A stretch of DNA of 64,000 nt, from positions 186,001-250,000 of the forward strand of contig NZ_CP045292.1 of the NCBI RefSeq assembly GCF_009363055.1. Reading direction: 5' to 3'. This document shows positions 19,988 to 28,189 of this stretch, piece after piece (the stretch's first letter is position 1; each line of letters starts with the position of its first letter). A model generated the notes under the pieces. The model was not told where the DNA came from. It saw only the letters and a list, made by a program, of their open reading frames with translations, and searched no databases. A program made the position numbers and the translations under genes. Source of the DNA: Flavobacterium haoranii. Lineage in GTDB: Bacteria; Bacteroidota; Bacteroidia; Flavobacteriales; Flavobacteriaceae.

Positions 19988-19997
19988 TTTTTTTTTG

Positions 19998-20015
19998 TAA
20001 TTTTGTTTAACAAAA
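19998..20015 (+). promoter_or_regulatory. carH-like promoter with overlapping 15-bp dyad
   Basis: The -7 box TAATTTTG (19998-20005) overlaps the dyad TTTTGTTTAACAAAA (20001-20015). The 13-bp core TTTGTTTAACAAA (20002-20014) is the exact reverse complement of the sequence at the crtI promoter (20965-20977), and in both cases it starts at the TTTG of the -7 box. This is a strong candidate operator for the CarH-like regulator, implying autoregulation. Confidence 0.6.
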
Positions 20016-20027
20016 ATAGCTAAATAG

Positions 20028-20921
20028 ATGAACAATATTAAATCTGTTTTTAGTGTTAAAGATCTTGAGAACCTTTCTGGAGTTAAAGCGCATACCATTA
20101 GAATTTGGGAAAAACGATATAATTTATTTTCTCCAATTCGTGATGACAATAATATTCGGTCTTATAATACCGATGATTTAAAAAAAATTTTAAATATTTC
20201 TTATTTAAATAATTTTGGATATAAAATATCCAAAATAGCTAAGCTCACCGAAAGTGAAATGGTAGCACTTACGCAGCAAATTTATTCAGAAAAAACTCAG
20301 GCTTCTTTCGCAATTTCAAATTTAAAGTTTGCAATGTTTAACTTTGATGCGAAACTTTTTCATTCAACTTATGACGAGTTAGAGAAATCTAAAAGTTTTG
20401 AAGAAATTTTCTACGATGTTTTTATTCCGCTACTAGATGAAATTGGTTTTTTATGGCAAACAGAAACACTAAAGCCTGTTCATGAGCATTTTATAAGTTC
20501 GCTTATAAGACAAAAATTATTTTCAGAAATTGAAAAAGCTCAAAAAAATGTAAATTTTTCTAATGAAGAGGTTTATGTCTTATATCTTCCCATGCATGAA
20601 ATTCATGAATTGGGTATTATGTTTGTAAATTATTTATTACTGCGAAAAAATAAACATGTAATATATTTGGGCGAAAGTGTTCCCATGGAAGATCTTCAAG
20701 AAGTTATAAAATATTACAATAAAATTACCTTTCTAAGCTACTTTACTGTCCAACCAGAAATTGATAATTTAGAAAGCTATTTGTTTGATTTTAAAAATTC
20801 AATATTAAAGAGAGAACAAGATAGATTTTATATTCTTGGTAAACAAGTTTCCGATTATCACTCACAAATACCAGGTATCTATACTTTTTCAGGAATTCAA
20901 GCCATGTTAATGACACTGTAA
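20028..20921 (+). CDS. carH: CarH/LitR-type MerR regulator with B12-binding photoreceptor domain
   Basis: The 297-residue protein has an N-terminal MerR winged helix (FSVKDLENLSGVKAHTIRIW, residues about 8-27, and the R-SYNTDDLKKI wing) and a C-terminal cobalamin-binding module. The AdoCbl photoreceptor signature W-x9-EH is present as Trp143...Glu153-His154. The lower-ligand motif E-x-H-x2-G is EIHELG (191-196) with His193. In CarH, AdoCbl-bound tetramer represses carotenoid genes in the dark and light releases it. The gene stands directly ahead of crtI-crtB-crtZ-crtY, and the same dyad is found on both promoters. Light responsiveness is inferred from these residues and not shown. The symbol is given by similarity of architecture. 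Confidence 0.88.
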   Translation: MNNIKSVFSVKDLENLSGVKAHTIRIWEKRYNLFSPIRDDNNIRSYNTDDLKKILNISYLNNFGYKISKIAKLTESEMVALTQQIYSEKTQASFAISNLKFAMFNFDAKLFHSTYDELEKSKSFEEIFYDVFIPLLDEIGFLWQTETLKPVHEHFISSLIRQKLFSEIEKAQKNVNFSNEEVYVLYLPMHEIHELGIMFVNYLLLRKNKHVIYLGESVPMEDLQEVIKYYNKITFLSYFTVQPEIDNLESYLFDFKNSILKREQDRFYILGKQVSDYHSQIPGIYTFSGIQAMLMTL

Positions 20922-20941
20922 ATATTTCTTAATAAATTTAG

Positions 20942-20977
20942 TTTTGTTTAATTAAATTACTATATTTGTTAAACAAA
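20942..20977 (+). promoter_or_regulatory. crtI operon promoter/operator
   Basis: The -7 box TATATTTG (20961-20968) runs into the dyad TTTGTTAAACAAA (20965-20977), the reverse complement of the carH-promoter dyad. A further half-site TTTTGTTTAA lies at 20942-20951. The outer arms TTTTGTTTAA and TTAAACAAAA form a perfect 10-bp inverted repeat around the box. Confidence 0.6.
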
Positions 20978-20984
20978 AAAATGA

Positions 20985-22451
20985 ATGAAAAAGAAAATTG
21001 CTATAATAGGTGCTGGTTTTTCCTCCTTGGCTGCTGCCTCATATCTAGCCAAAGCGGGTCATTCCGTTACAGTTTTTGAAAAAAATGCAACTTTAGGAGG
21101 AAGAGCTAGACGACTTTCAAAGGAAGGTTTTCATTTCGACATGGGACCCACTTGGTATTGGATGCCAGATGTGTTTGAAAAGTTTTTTTTAGACTTTAAT
21201 AAAAAACCATCCGATTATTATCAGCTAGAAAAGTTGTCTCCTGCTTACCAAGTTTATTTTGATAAAAATAGCTCTATTACAATTGAAGATGACTTAGAAA
21301 AAATTGTTGAAACTTTCGAAAAAATTGAAAAGGGAAGTGGAAAAAAATTAAAAAAGTTCATTCATACTGCAAGAGAAAATTATAAAATTGCAGTTGAAAA
21401 AATGGTTTACAAGCCTGGTGATTCAATTTTAGAATTAATAAGTTTAGAAACTGCTTTAAGAGTTAATCAGTTTTTTTCTACGATTAAGAAAGATGTTAGA
21501 AAAGAATTTAAAGATGAGCGTTTACGACAAATTCTAGAATTTCCTGTTTTATTTTTAGGCGCAAAACCATCAAATACACCATCGTTCTATAATTTTATGA
21601 ATTATGCCGACTTTGGATTAGGAACTTGGCATCCCAAAAAAGGAATGTATGCAGTCGTAGAAGCTATGGTAACTTTAGCTCAAAGTTTAGGAGTAAAATT
21701 TCAAACAAACGCAAATGTTTCAAAAATCATAGTTGAAAATGGTAATGCACAAGGTATTGTAGTTAATAATGAAGAGTTATTTTTCGATGCTGTTTTAAGT
21801 GGTGCAGATTATCATTTTACAGAAACGTTGTTGGATAGTTCCTATAGAATGTATTCGGAAAAATATTGGGAAACAAAGACTTTTGCTCCTTCTTCTTTAT
21901 TGTTTTATGTTGGTTTTGATAAAAAAATTGAGAATGTAGAACATCATACATTATTTTTTGATACCTCATTTGAAGAGCATGCAAAAGAAATCTACGACAC
22001 TAAGCAATGGCCAAAAGAACCGCTTTTTTATGCTAGTTTTCCATCTAAAACAGATGCATATTTTGCTCCAAATGGAAAAGAAGCAGCTACTTTCTTAATT
22101 CCATTAGCTCCAGGTTTAGAAGATAATTTAGAATTACGTGAAAAATATTTTGACATAATAATTGACCGTTTAGAAAAATTAACAGGTCAAAGTTTAAAAA
22201 AATTCGTACTTTTCAAAGAGAGTTTTTGTGTAGCCGATTTTATAGCGGACTATAATTCATATAAAGGAAATGCTTATGGTTTAGCTAATATTTTAACCCA
22301 AACAGCATTTTTAAGACCTAAAATAAAGAGTAGAAAAGTTCAAAATTTATTTTTTACTGGACAGTTAACCGTTCCTGGACCAGGTGTTCCTCCCTCAATT
22401 ATTTCAGGAAAAATTGTAAGCGATAAAATTTTAAAATATTTATCATCATGA
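20985..22451 (+). CDS. crtI: Phytoene desaturase (CrtI)
   Basis: This FAD-dependent enzyme converts phytoene stepwise to lycopene at the membrane. Its 488 residues include the N-terminal dinucleotide-binding fold KIAIIGAGFSSLAAASYLAK with the following GGRARR and the C-terminal crtI signature TGQLTVPGPGVPPSIISGK. Full family length. It is the first gene of the crt operon and overlaps crtB by 4 bp (ATGA). An upstream ATG at 20981 is in another frame and is not used. Confidence 0.95.
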   Translation: MKKKIAIIGAGFSSLAAASYLAKAGHSVTVFEKNATLGGRARRLSKEGFHFDMGPTWYWMPDVFEKFFLDFNKKPSDYYQLEKLSPAYQVYFDKNSSITIEDDLEKIVETFEKIEKGSGKKLKKFIHTARENYKIAVEKMVYKPGDSILELISLETALRVNQFFSTIKKDVRKEFKDERLRQILEFPVLFLGAKPSNTPSFYNFMNYADFGLGTWHPKKGMYAVVEAMVTLAQSLGVKFQTNANVSKIIVENGNAQGIVVNNEELFFDAVLSGADYHFTETLLDSSYRMYSEKYWETKTFAPSSLLFYVGFDKKIENVEHHTLFFDTSFEEHAKEIYDTKQWPKEPLFYASFPSKTDAYFAPNGKEAATFLIPLAPGLEDNLELREKYFDIIIDRLEKLTGQSLKKFVLFKESFCVADFIADYNSYKGNAYGLANILTQTAFLRPKIKSRKVQNLFFTGQLTVPGPGVPPSIISGKIVSDKILKYLSS

Positions 22452-23290
22452 AAGCATTATTCGATTCGGCATCTTTAGAATGCAGTAAAAAAATTACAAA
22501 GTTGTACAGTACCTCTTTTTCGTTAGCTATTAAAATGTTGGCACCGGAAATTCAAGACGATATTTATGCTATTTACGGTTTTGTGCGTTGTGCCGATGAG
22601 ATTGTAGATACTTTTGATGGGTATGAACAAGAATTACTTTTAAACGAATTTGAAGCCGAATATGAGAAGGCATTAGAACGTAAAATAAGTTTAAATACTG
22701 TTTTAAATGCCTTTCAAAAAGTAGTGCATCAATATGGTTTACAAGAGTTGGTTAAGCCTTTTATGCACAGTATGCGAATGGATTTAACCAAGAAAGAATA
22801 TAATTCGTTTGCAGAATATGAAGAATATATTTTTGGTTCAGCGGATGTAGTTGGGTTAATGTGTTTAAAGGTTTTTGTAAAAGGAGATGAAAAAAAATAT
22901 GAAGAACTAAAAGCAAGTGCGATGCGATTAGGTTCGGCTTTTCAAAAGGTAAATTTCTTGAGAGATTTAAAACACGATTATGAAAGTTTAGGACGAGTTT
23001 ATTTTCCTGGAATCAATTTTGAATCTTTAAGTAATGAAGATAAAACCAAAATCATAAATGAAATTAATCAAGATTTTGAAGAAGCTTTTAAAGGAATTTT
23101 AAAACTACCTATTGAAGCTAAGTTTGGGGTTTACACAGCGTATCGTTACTATAAAAGCTTGATGAAAAAGATTAGCAAAACACAACCAAATGAATTTTTA
23201 AGTAAAAGAATTCGTGTGTCAAATCCTTTAAAATTAGTAATTTTGGGTAAATCGTATTTGCGTTATCAATTTAATATAATCCAAGCTTAA
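22448..23290 (+). CDS. crtB: Phytoene synthase (CrtB)
   Basis: This condenses two geranylgeranyl diphosphates to phytoene, the first committed carotenoid step. Its 280 residues carry both Asp-rich, magnesium-binding motifs: DEIVD at 50-54 (in YGFVRCADEIVD) and DLKHD in NFLRDLKHDYESLGR. Translationally coupled to crtI (ATGA overlap) and to crtZ (stop and start overlap by 1 bp, TAATG). Confidence 0.95.
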   Translation: MKALFDSASLECSKKITKLYSTSFSLAIKMLAPEIQDDIYAIYGFVRCADEIVDTFDGYEQELLLNEFEAEYEKALERKISLNTVLNAFQKVVHQYGLQELVKPFMHSMRMDLTKKEYNSFAEYEEYIFGSADVVGLMCLKVFVKGDEKKYEELKASAMRLGSAFQKVNFLRDLKHDYESLGRVYFPGINFESLSNEDKTKIINEINQDFEEAFKGILKLPIEAKFGVYTAYRYYKSLMKKISKTQPNEFLSKRIRVSNPLKLVILGKSYLRYQFNIIQA

Positions 23291-23739
23291 TGGAATATTT
23301 ACTATTCATAGGAATTACTATAGCTACTTTCATTACAATGGAAGGAGTAACTTGGTGTACACACAAATTTGTAATGCATGGTTTTTTGTGGTATTTACAT
23401 GAAGATCATCACCAACCCAAGTATCAAAATATATTGGAGAAAAACGATGCTTTTTTTGTAATTTTTGCAATTCCGAGTATTGCTTTGTTTTATTATGGAT
23501 TAGAGCCAGTCTTAAACTTTAAATTCTTTATTGGCTTAGGAATTTTGCTTTATGGAATTGCTTATTTTTTAGTGCATGATGTTCTTATTCATCAACGTTT
23601 TAAATGGTTTAAACATACTAAAAACAAATATTTAATTGGCTTACGAAAAGCACATAAAATTCATCATAAACATTTAGGAAAAGAACATGGTGAATGTTTT
23701 GGGATGTTGTTTGTTCCTAAAAAATATTTTTCAATGTAA
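23290..23739 (+). CDS. crtZ: Beta-carotene hydroxylase (CrtZ)
   Basis: This membrane di-iron enzyme of the fatty-acid hydroxylase superfamily adds 3-OH groups to beta-ionone rings to give zeaxanthin. Its 149 residues contain the expected histidine clusters: HKFVMH (25-30), HEDHH (37-41), and near the C-terminus HDVLIHQ and HKIHHKH. There are about four hydrophobic segments. It overlaps both neighbours by 1 bp. Confidence 0.94.
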   Translation: MEYLLFIGITIATFITMEGVTWCTHKFVMHGFLWYLHEDHHQPKYQNILEKNDAFFVIFAIPSIALFYYGLEPVLNFKFFIGLGILLYGIAYFLVHDVLIHQRFKWFKHTKNKYLIGLRKAHKIHHKHLGKEHGECFGMLFVPKKYFSM

Positions 23740-24419
23740 TGGAAAAGTATCTCTACTTAACTATAGATTTACTGACACTTTCTGTGCCATTGTTGGCTAG
23801 TTTTTATTCTAAACACGCTTATTATAAAAATTGGTCTTCTTTATTTAAAGCAATTGTTATTGTTGGACTTTTCTTTTTAGTTTGGGATGCTTATTTTACT
23901 CATATTGGCATTTGGGGATTTAACGAACGCTATTTAACTGGAATCAAAGTTTTCAACTTACCTTTAGAGGAAGTTTTGTTCTTCATTTGTATACCTTATT
24001 CGAGTGTGTTTGTTTATTTTTCGATGGAATATTTACTGAAGAAAAATCCGCTAGAGAAATCACATCAACTCATTACCCATTTTCTATTAACGTTTTCCAT
24101 TGTAGTTTTTGTTATGCATTACGACAAGTGGTACACGGCTTCTACTTTTGGATTTTTAGCTATGTATTTATTGTTTCATTTGTACCGAAAAACCTATTTA
24201 GGCAGACATTATTTTTCCTATACTATCACCTTAGTTTTCTTTTTTATCGTAAATGGAATTTTAACGGGAAGTTTTATAGACGAACCAGTTGTTTGGTACA
24301 ACGATGCTGAAAATTTAGGAATTCGAATAGGAACAATTCCTTTTGAAGATGCTTTTTATGGGTTTTTGCTTATAGCGGCGATAATTGATTGGTTTGATTG
24401 TTTTAGAAAGAAGAAGTAA
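23739..24419 (+). CDS. crtY: Lycopene beta-cyclase, CrtYcd type
   Basis: The 226-residue polytopic membrane protein has two related lycopene-cyclase domains, fused as usual in Bacteroidetes (CrtYc+CrtYd). The repeated acidic motif is PLEEVLFF in the first half and PFEDAFYGF in the second. It closes lycopene to beta-carotene and completes the set needed for zeaxanthin. It is the last gene of the operon; no ketolase or carotenoid dioxygenase follows. Confidence 0.9.
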   Translation: MEKYLYLTIDLLTLSVPLLASFYSKHAYYKNWSSLFKAIVIVGLFFLVWDAYFTHIGIWGFNERYLTGIKVFNLPLEEVLFFICIPYSSVFVYFSMEYLLKKNPLEKSHQLITHFLLTFSIVVFVMHYDKWYTASTFGFLAMYLLFHLYRKTYLGRHYFSYTITLVFFFIVNGILTGSFIDEPVVWYNDAENLGIRIGTIPFEDAFYGFLLIAAIIDWFDCFRKKK

Positions 24420-24423
24420 AGAA

Positions 24424-24529
24424 TTGTCACTTCGAGCTAAAGGCGAGAAGTCACATTAACTAAGATTATGAGATTCCAAAACAAGTTCGGACTCGAGGCA
24501 TTGCCGAATTGAGTGCAGCTAATGACAAA
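24424..24529. repeat. Dispersed palindromic repeat, copy 1 (degenerate)
   Basis: It begins TTGTCACTTCGAGC and ends AATGACAA, with GAGAAGTCACAT and ATGAGATTCC inside. It shares the outer TTGTCA/TGACAA and inner GAGAA..TC/ATGAGA elements with copies at 31301-31370 and 53839-53915. It is the least well conserved of the three. Confidence 0.5.
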
Positions 24530-24619
24530 TAATTGAATTTTAATTTAGATGTCTGGTGTTGTTGAAAGAGGAACGAATTATATATAAACGCTAATAAATC
24601 AGTAATAATAAAACTACTG

Positions 24620-24973
24620 TTAAAAACTTTCAAAAGTGTTTTTATTTGTGAAGTAAAAACTAGATAATGCCTCTAATATTTCGTTTAGTTTTAAATTTTT
24701 ATCACCATTGAAAATATGCAAAATCACAGATAATGATTCTGCTTTCCATCCATCTTTATTTAAATCTAGTTTAGTTTGATATGAATGTATTCGGTCAAAT
24801 GTTAATGGATTTCCGATTTCTTTCTCTAAAATATTTAGAAAATGAATAGGTTCTTGGACAGGACCAGGATAGTCACATATTGCTATTTGAAGAATTTCTG
24901 CTTTTTGATATATTGAATTTTCTATACCTTTTGCATTAATTATGTCAAGTAAGTTCTCTGATGAAATTATCAT
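24620..24973 (-). CDS. Hypothetical protein
   Basis: I do not recognise this 117-residue soluble, acidic protein. It has no signal peptide and no cysteine cluster; the single repeated feature is an ENLLDIIN...LNILEKE helical pattern. It is transcribed alone on the minus strand, about 200 bp after the convergent crt operon and with its ATG 120 bp from the end of lptB upstream. Codon and base composition look like the neighbours, so I regard it as a real gene. Confidence 0.6.
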   Translation of the reverse strand: MIISSENLLDIINAKGIENSIYQKAEILQIAICDYPGPVQEPIHFLNILEKEIGNPLTFDRIHSYQTKLDLNKDGWKAESLSVILHIFNGDKNLKLNEILEALSSFYFTNKNTFESF

Positions 24974-25049
24974 TAGTAAATTAATTTAAATAACCTCTTT
25001 AATGTTTTTTTGGATTGTTACCTAAGTTAAAAAAACATACCTAAAAATC

Positions 25050-25853
25050 TTACTCCGAATCCTTATTCAAATTCAATTCGCCTTTTCCATGAATAACAGT
25101 AGTTTTAGGCGCATCAAAATCGATTTTTGTTTTACGTAACTCAAAGTTTTGTCCTAAGTAAACACGTCTTACAACTTCGTCGGCGGCTAATTCTTCAGGT
25201 TTTCCAGCTTTTAAAATACCACCTTCAAACATTAAGTAGGTTTTATCAGTAATAGCTAAAGTTTCTTGTACGTTGTGGTCGGTAATTAAAATACCAATGT
25301 TTTTATTTTTTAACTGCGCTACAATTCTTTGAATGTCTTCCACCGCAACTGGGTCAACTCCAGCAAAAGGTTCGTCTAATAAAATAAATTTTGGGTCAGT
25401 TGCAAGCGCACGAGCAATTTCGGTACGTCTTCTTTCACCACCCGAAAGTAAATCACCTCGATTAGTACGAATGTGTTGCAATGCAAATTCATCAATTAAC
25501 TCTTCCATTTTAGCTTCTTGTTCTGCTTTTGAAAGAGTTGTTAGTTGTAAAACACTCATAATATTGTCTTCAATACTTAGTTTTCTAAATACCGAAGCTT
25601 CTTGAGCTAGATAACCAATTCCGTGTTGTGCACGTTTGTACATCGGGAAATCAGTAATATTAGTATTGTCCAAATAAATGTTTCCACTATTTGGTTTTAC
25701 TAAACCTACAATCATGTAAAAAGAAGTGGTTTTTCCAGCACCATTTGGACCTAGTAATCCCACAATTTCTCCTTGATTTACTTCAACAGAAATTCCTTTT
25801 ACAACCGTACGTTTTTTGTAGGTTTTTATTAAGTTATCAGCTCTTAATTTCAT
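25050..25853 (-). CDS. lptB: LPS export ABC transporter ATP-binding protein LptB
   Basis: This is the ATPase of the LptB2FGC complex that extracts lipopolysaccharide from the inner membrane. Walker A GPNGAGKT is at residues 35-42, the ABC signature is LSGGERRR, and the Walker B/DEPFAGVDPVAVEDI segment with its VDP sequence is characteristic of LptB. At 267 residues it is longer than E. coli LptB because of a C-terminal tail (FELRKTKIDFDAPKTTVIH...) seen in Bacteroidetes versions. It is followed in the same direction by no partner permease, as is common, since lptF/G lie elsewhere. Confidence 0.94.
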   Translation of the reverse strand: MKLRADNLIKTYKKRTVVKGISVEVNQGEIVGLLGPNGAGKTTSFYMIVGLVKPNSGNIYLDNTNITDFPMYKRAQHGIGYLAQEASVFRKLSIEDNIMSVLQLTTLSKAEQEAKMEELIDEFALQHIRTNRGDLLSGGERRRTEIARALATDPKFILLDEPFAGVDPVAVEDIQRIVAQLKNKNIGILITDHNVQETLAITDKTYLMFEGGILKAGKPEELAADEVVRRVYLGQNFELRKTKIDFDAPKTTVIHGKGELNLNKDSE

Positions 25854-25957
25854 TTTGATAATGTGTCAATTTGACGATTTGTCAATGTGTAAGTTTGTGT
25901 AAAAATAATAAATAATGTGTCAATTATTTGTTAATTATGCATTGGCATATTTTCATA

Positions 25958-26311
25958 TTAACTCATTGGCTCATTTTCCAGTGCTTCCCAAAACTCGTAT
26001 GCTCTTCTTAAATGAGGAATTACAATTGTACCACCAACTAAAGTAGCAATACTCATTGCTTCCATCATTTCTGTTTTTGTAATTCCGTTTTTGTAAACAG
26101 TTTCTAAATGATATTTAATGCAATCATCACATCTTAAAACCGCTGATGCAACTAAACCTAACAGTTCTTTAGTTTTTACATCTAGAGCACCTTCCATATA
26201 AGCATTGGTGTCTAAATTGAAAATTCTTTTAATTACTTTGTTATCATCGGCTAATAACTTTTCGTTCATTTTAGCGCGATAGTCGTTGAATTCTTTTACT
26301 AAATCACTCAT
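25958..26311 (-). CDS. Carboxymuconolactone decarboxylase/AhpD-like protein
   Basis: The 117-residue helical protein carries the AhpD-type redox motif CDDCIKYH (Cys61, Cys64, His68). Family members are alkylhydroperoxidase-like or gamma-carboxymuconolactone decarboxylases; the CxxC-x3-H form points to the peroxidase-like side. It lies 3 bp after tatC and shares the kdsD-tatC transcript. The physiological substrate cannot be inferred. Confidence 0.88.
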   Translation of the reverse strand: MSDLVKEFNDYRAKMNEKLLADDNKVIKRIFNLDTNAYMEGALDVKTKELLGLVASAVLRCDDCIKYHLETVYKNGITKTEMMEAMSIATLVGGTIVIPHLRRAYEFWEALENEPMS

Positions 26312-26314
26312 AGC

Positions 26315-27139
26315 TTATTTTTTTACAATTTCTTTTGTTTGCAGTTCTTTTTTCACCACAGCCGCACTAATTAAAATACTGATTTCATATAAAATCATGA
26401 TTGGTATGGCTACTACAATTTGACTCAAAATATCGGGAGGTGTAATAATTGCCGATAAAACAAGTACAATAATTAAAGTGTATTTTCGGTATTTTCTTAA
26501 AAATGAAGGTGTTACTAAACCTATTTTAGTTAAGAAATAAATGATGATTGGTAATTCAAAAAGTAAGCCTGATGCTACAGTTGAAGAACGCAATAAACTT
26601 ATATAAGATGTTAAATCGATGTCGTTAAAAATTTGATTACTTACATTGTAATTAGCTAAGAAATTTACCGATAAAGGTGCAATTAAATAGTAACCAAATA
26701 AAACTCCAATAAAGAAAAGCATTGAGGCTACAAAGATGAACAATTTAGCATATTTTCTTTCTTTCTCATATAAAGCCGGACTAATAAATTTCCAAAATTC
26801 CCAAAGTATAATTGGGAAACCAATAATAAATCCTGCAGTAATTGAAGTCCACATATGAGCCGAAAACTGTCCGCCCATTTCACGACTTTGAATACGCATT
26901 GGAATTTCAGTCACACATAAGCTTTCATCTAAACCAAATCTTTGTGATAATTCACAAAACCATTTATAGGTAATGAAATCAGGATTTTTTGGACCAAAAA
27001 TAATTTGATCGAAAATAAAATCACTAAAGAAAAACGCAATTGTAGCACAAACTAATACTGCAATTGTACTTCTTACTAATAACCATCTCAATTCTTCAAG
27101 ATGATCTAAAAAAGACATTTCTCCTAAATTCTTAGCCAT
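26315..27139 (-). CDS. tatC: Twin-arginine translocase subunit TatC
   Basis: TatC binds the twin-arginine signal peptide and organises export of folded proteins. Its 274 residues show the typical N-terminus MSFLDHLEELRWLLVRS, six membrane segments, and the conserved FWKFISPALYEKERKY and long periplasmic loops. Start and stop overlap with kdsD (TAATG), so translation is coupled. No tatA gene is visible nearby. Confidence 0.95.
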   Translation of the reverse strand: MAKNLGEMSFLDHLEELRWLLVRSTIAVLVCATIAFFFSDFIFDQIIFGPKNPDFITYKWFCELSQRFGLDESLCVTEIPMRIQSREMGGQFSAHMWTSITAGFIIGFPIILWEFWKFISPALYEKERKYAKLFIFVASMLFFIGVLFGYYLIAPLSVNFLANYNVSNQIFNDIDLTSYISLLRSSTVASGLLFELPIIIYFLTKIGLVTPSFLRKYRKYTLIIVLVLSAIITPPDILSQIVVAIPIMILYEISILISAAVVKKELQTKEIVKK

Positions 27140-28104
27140 TATACAATTCCTTCTTTTAAAATATCGTGTAAATGTAATACGCCTTTGTACTCATCATTGT
27201 CAATAACCATTAACTGTGTAATAGAATTGTTTTCTAAAATGCTTAAAGCTTCAGAAACTAAAATGTCTGACGAAATGTTTTTAGGATTTTTAGTCATAAT
27301 ATCTTGTGCCGTTAAATGAGTAAATGAATCATTTGCATTTAACATTCTACGAATATCACCATCGGTAATAATTCCAATAACTTTGTTATTGTCAATAACT
27401 GCAGTAACTCCTAAACGTTTCTCAGAAATTTCCATAATCACCTTTTTGATAGAAGCATCTGGAGAAACTTGTGGTGTATGCGTTGTGTCTAACATATCGG
27501 CAACGCGTAGTAATAATTTTTTTCCTAACGCACCACCTGGATGATAGATAGCAAAATCTTCACTTTTAAATTGACGTAATTCCATTAATGCAACTGCTAA
27601 AGCGTCACCTAGAACTAATTGAGCAGTTGTGCTATTTGTTGGTGCCAAATTATTCGGACAAGCTTCTCGATCAACATGAGCATGCATAATATAGTGCGAT
27701 TCTTTTCCAAGGAAAGAATTTCTATCTGAAGTCATGCCAATTAAAATGTTTCCAAAACGCTTTAACAATGGAACTAAAACTTTAATCTCCGGACTGTTAC
27801 CACTTTTAGAAATACATATAATAATATCTTCAGGTTGAACCATTCCTAAATCGCCGTGAACTGCTTCGGCAGCATGTAAAAATAGCGATGGAGTTCCTGT
27901 TGAGTTTAAACTAGCTACAATTTTTTGAGCAATTATGGCACTTTTTCCTATTCCGGTAACAACTAATCTGCCTTTAGTTTCGTAGATTTTTAAAACGGCT
28001 TCGGCAAATTCTTCTGTTAAGTATTCGGTAAGTTGTAAGATGGCCTTACTCTCTTCAATTATAGTTTTTTTTGCGGTCTCTAAAATACTTGCAGTTGTGT
28101 TCAA
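27139..28104 (-). CDS. kdsD: D-arabinose 5-phosphate isomerase (KpsF/GutQ family)
   Basis: This interconverts ribulose 5-phosphate and arabinose 5-phosphate, the first step towards Kdo for lipopolysaccharide. Its 321 residues have an N-terminal SIS domain (VTGIGKSAIIAQKIVASLNS and CISKSGNSPEI) and two C-terminal CBS domains (from about residue 205 and 270). It shares an operon with tatC and the AhpD-like gene, with lptB close behind, so two steps of the envelope pathway lie together. It is divergent from recQ. Confidence 0.93.
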   Translation of the reverse strand: MNTTASILETAKKTIIEESKAILQLTEYLTEEFAEAVLKIYETKGRLVVTGIGKSAIIAQKIVASLNSTGTPSLFLHAAEAVHGDLGMVQPEDIIICISKSGNSPEIKVLVPLLKRFGNILIGMTSDRNSFLGKESHYIMHAHVDREACPNNLAPTNSTTAQLVLGDALAVALMELRQFKSEDFAIYHPGGALGKKLLLRVADMLDTTHTPQVSPDASIKKVIMEISEKRLGVTAVIDNNKVIGIITDGDIRRMLNANDSFTHLTAQDIMTKNPKNISSDILVSEALSILENNSITQLMVIDNDEYKGVLHLHDILKEGIV

Positions 28105-28189
28105 AGTATATTGTAATTATTGTTTTGTTATTTTAAAGAATATTGTATCTTTATGTTTGCAAATTTAGGTAAAATCATATTAATAGCGA

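Noticed and set aside
24420..24619. Small gene or RNA after crtY
   Set aside because: The stretch is explained by a degenerate palindromic repeat and AT-rich spacer; no frame with plausible coding or promoter was seen.
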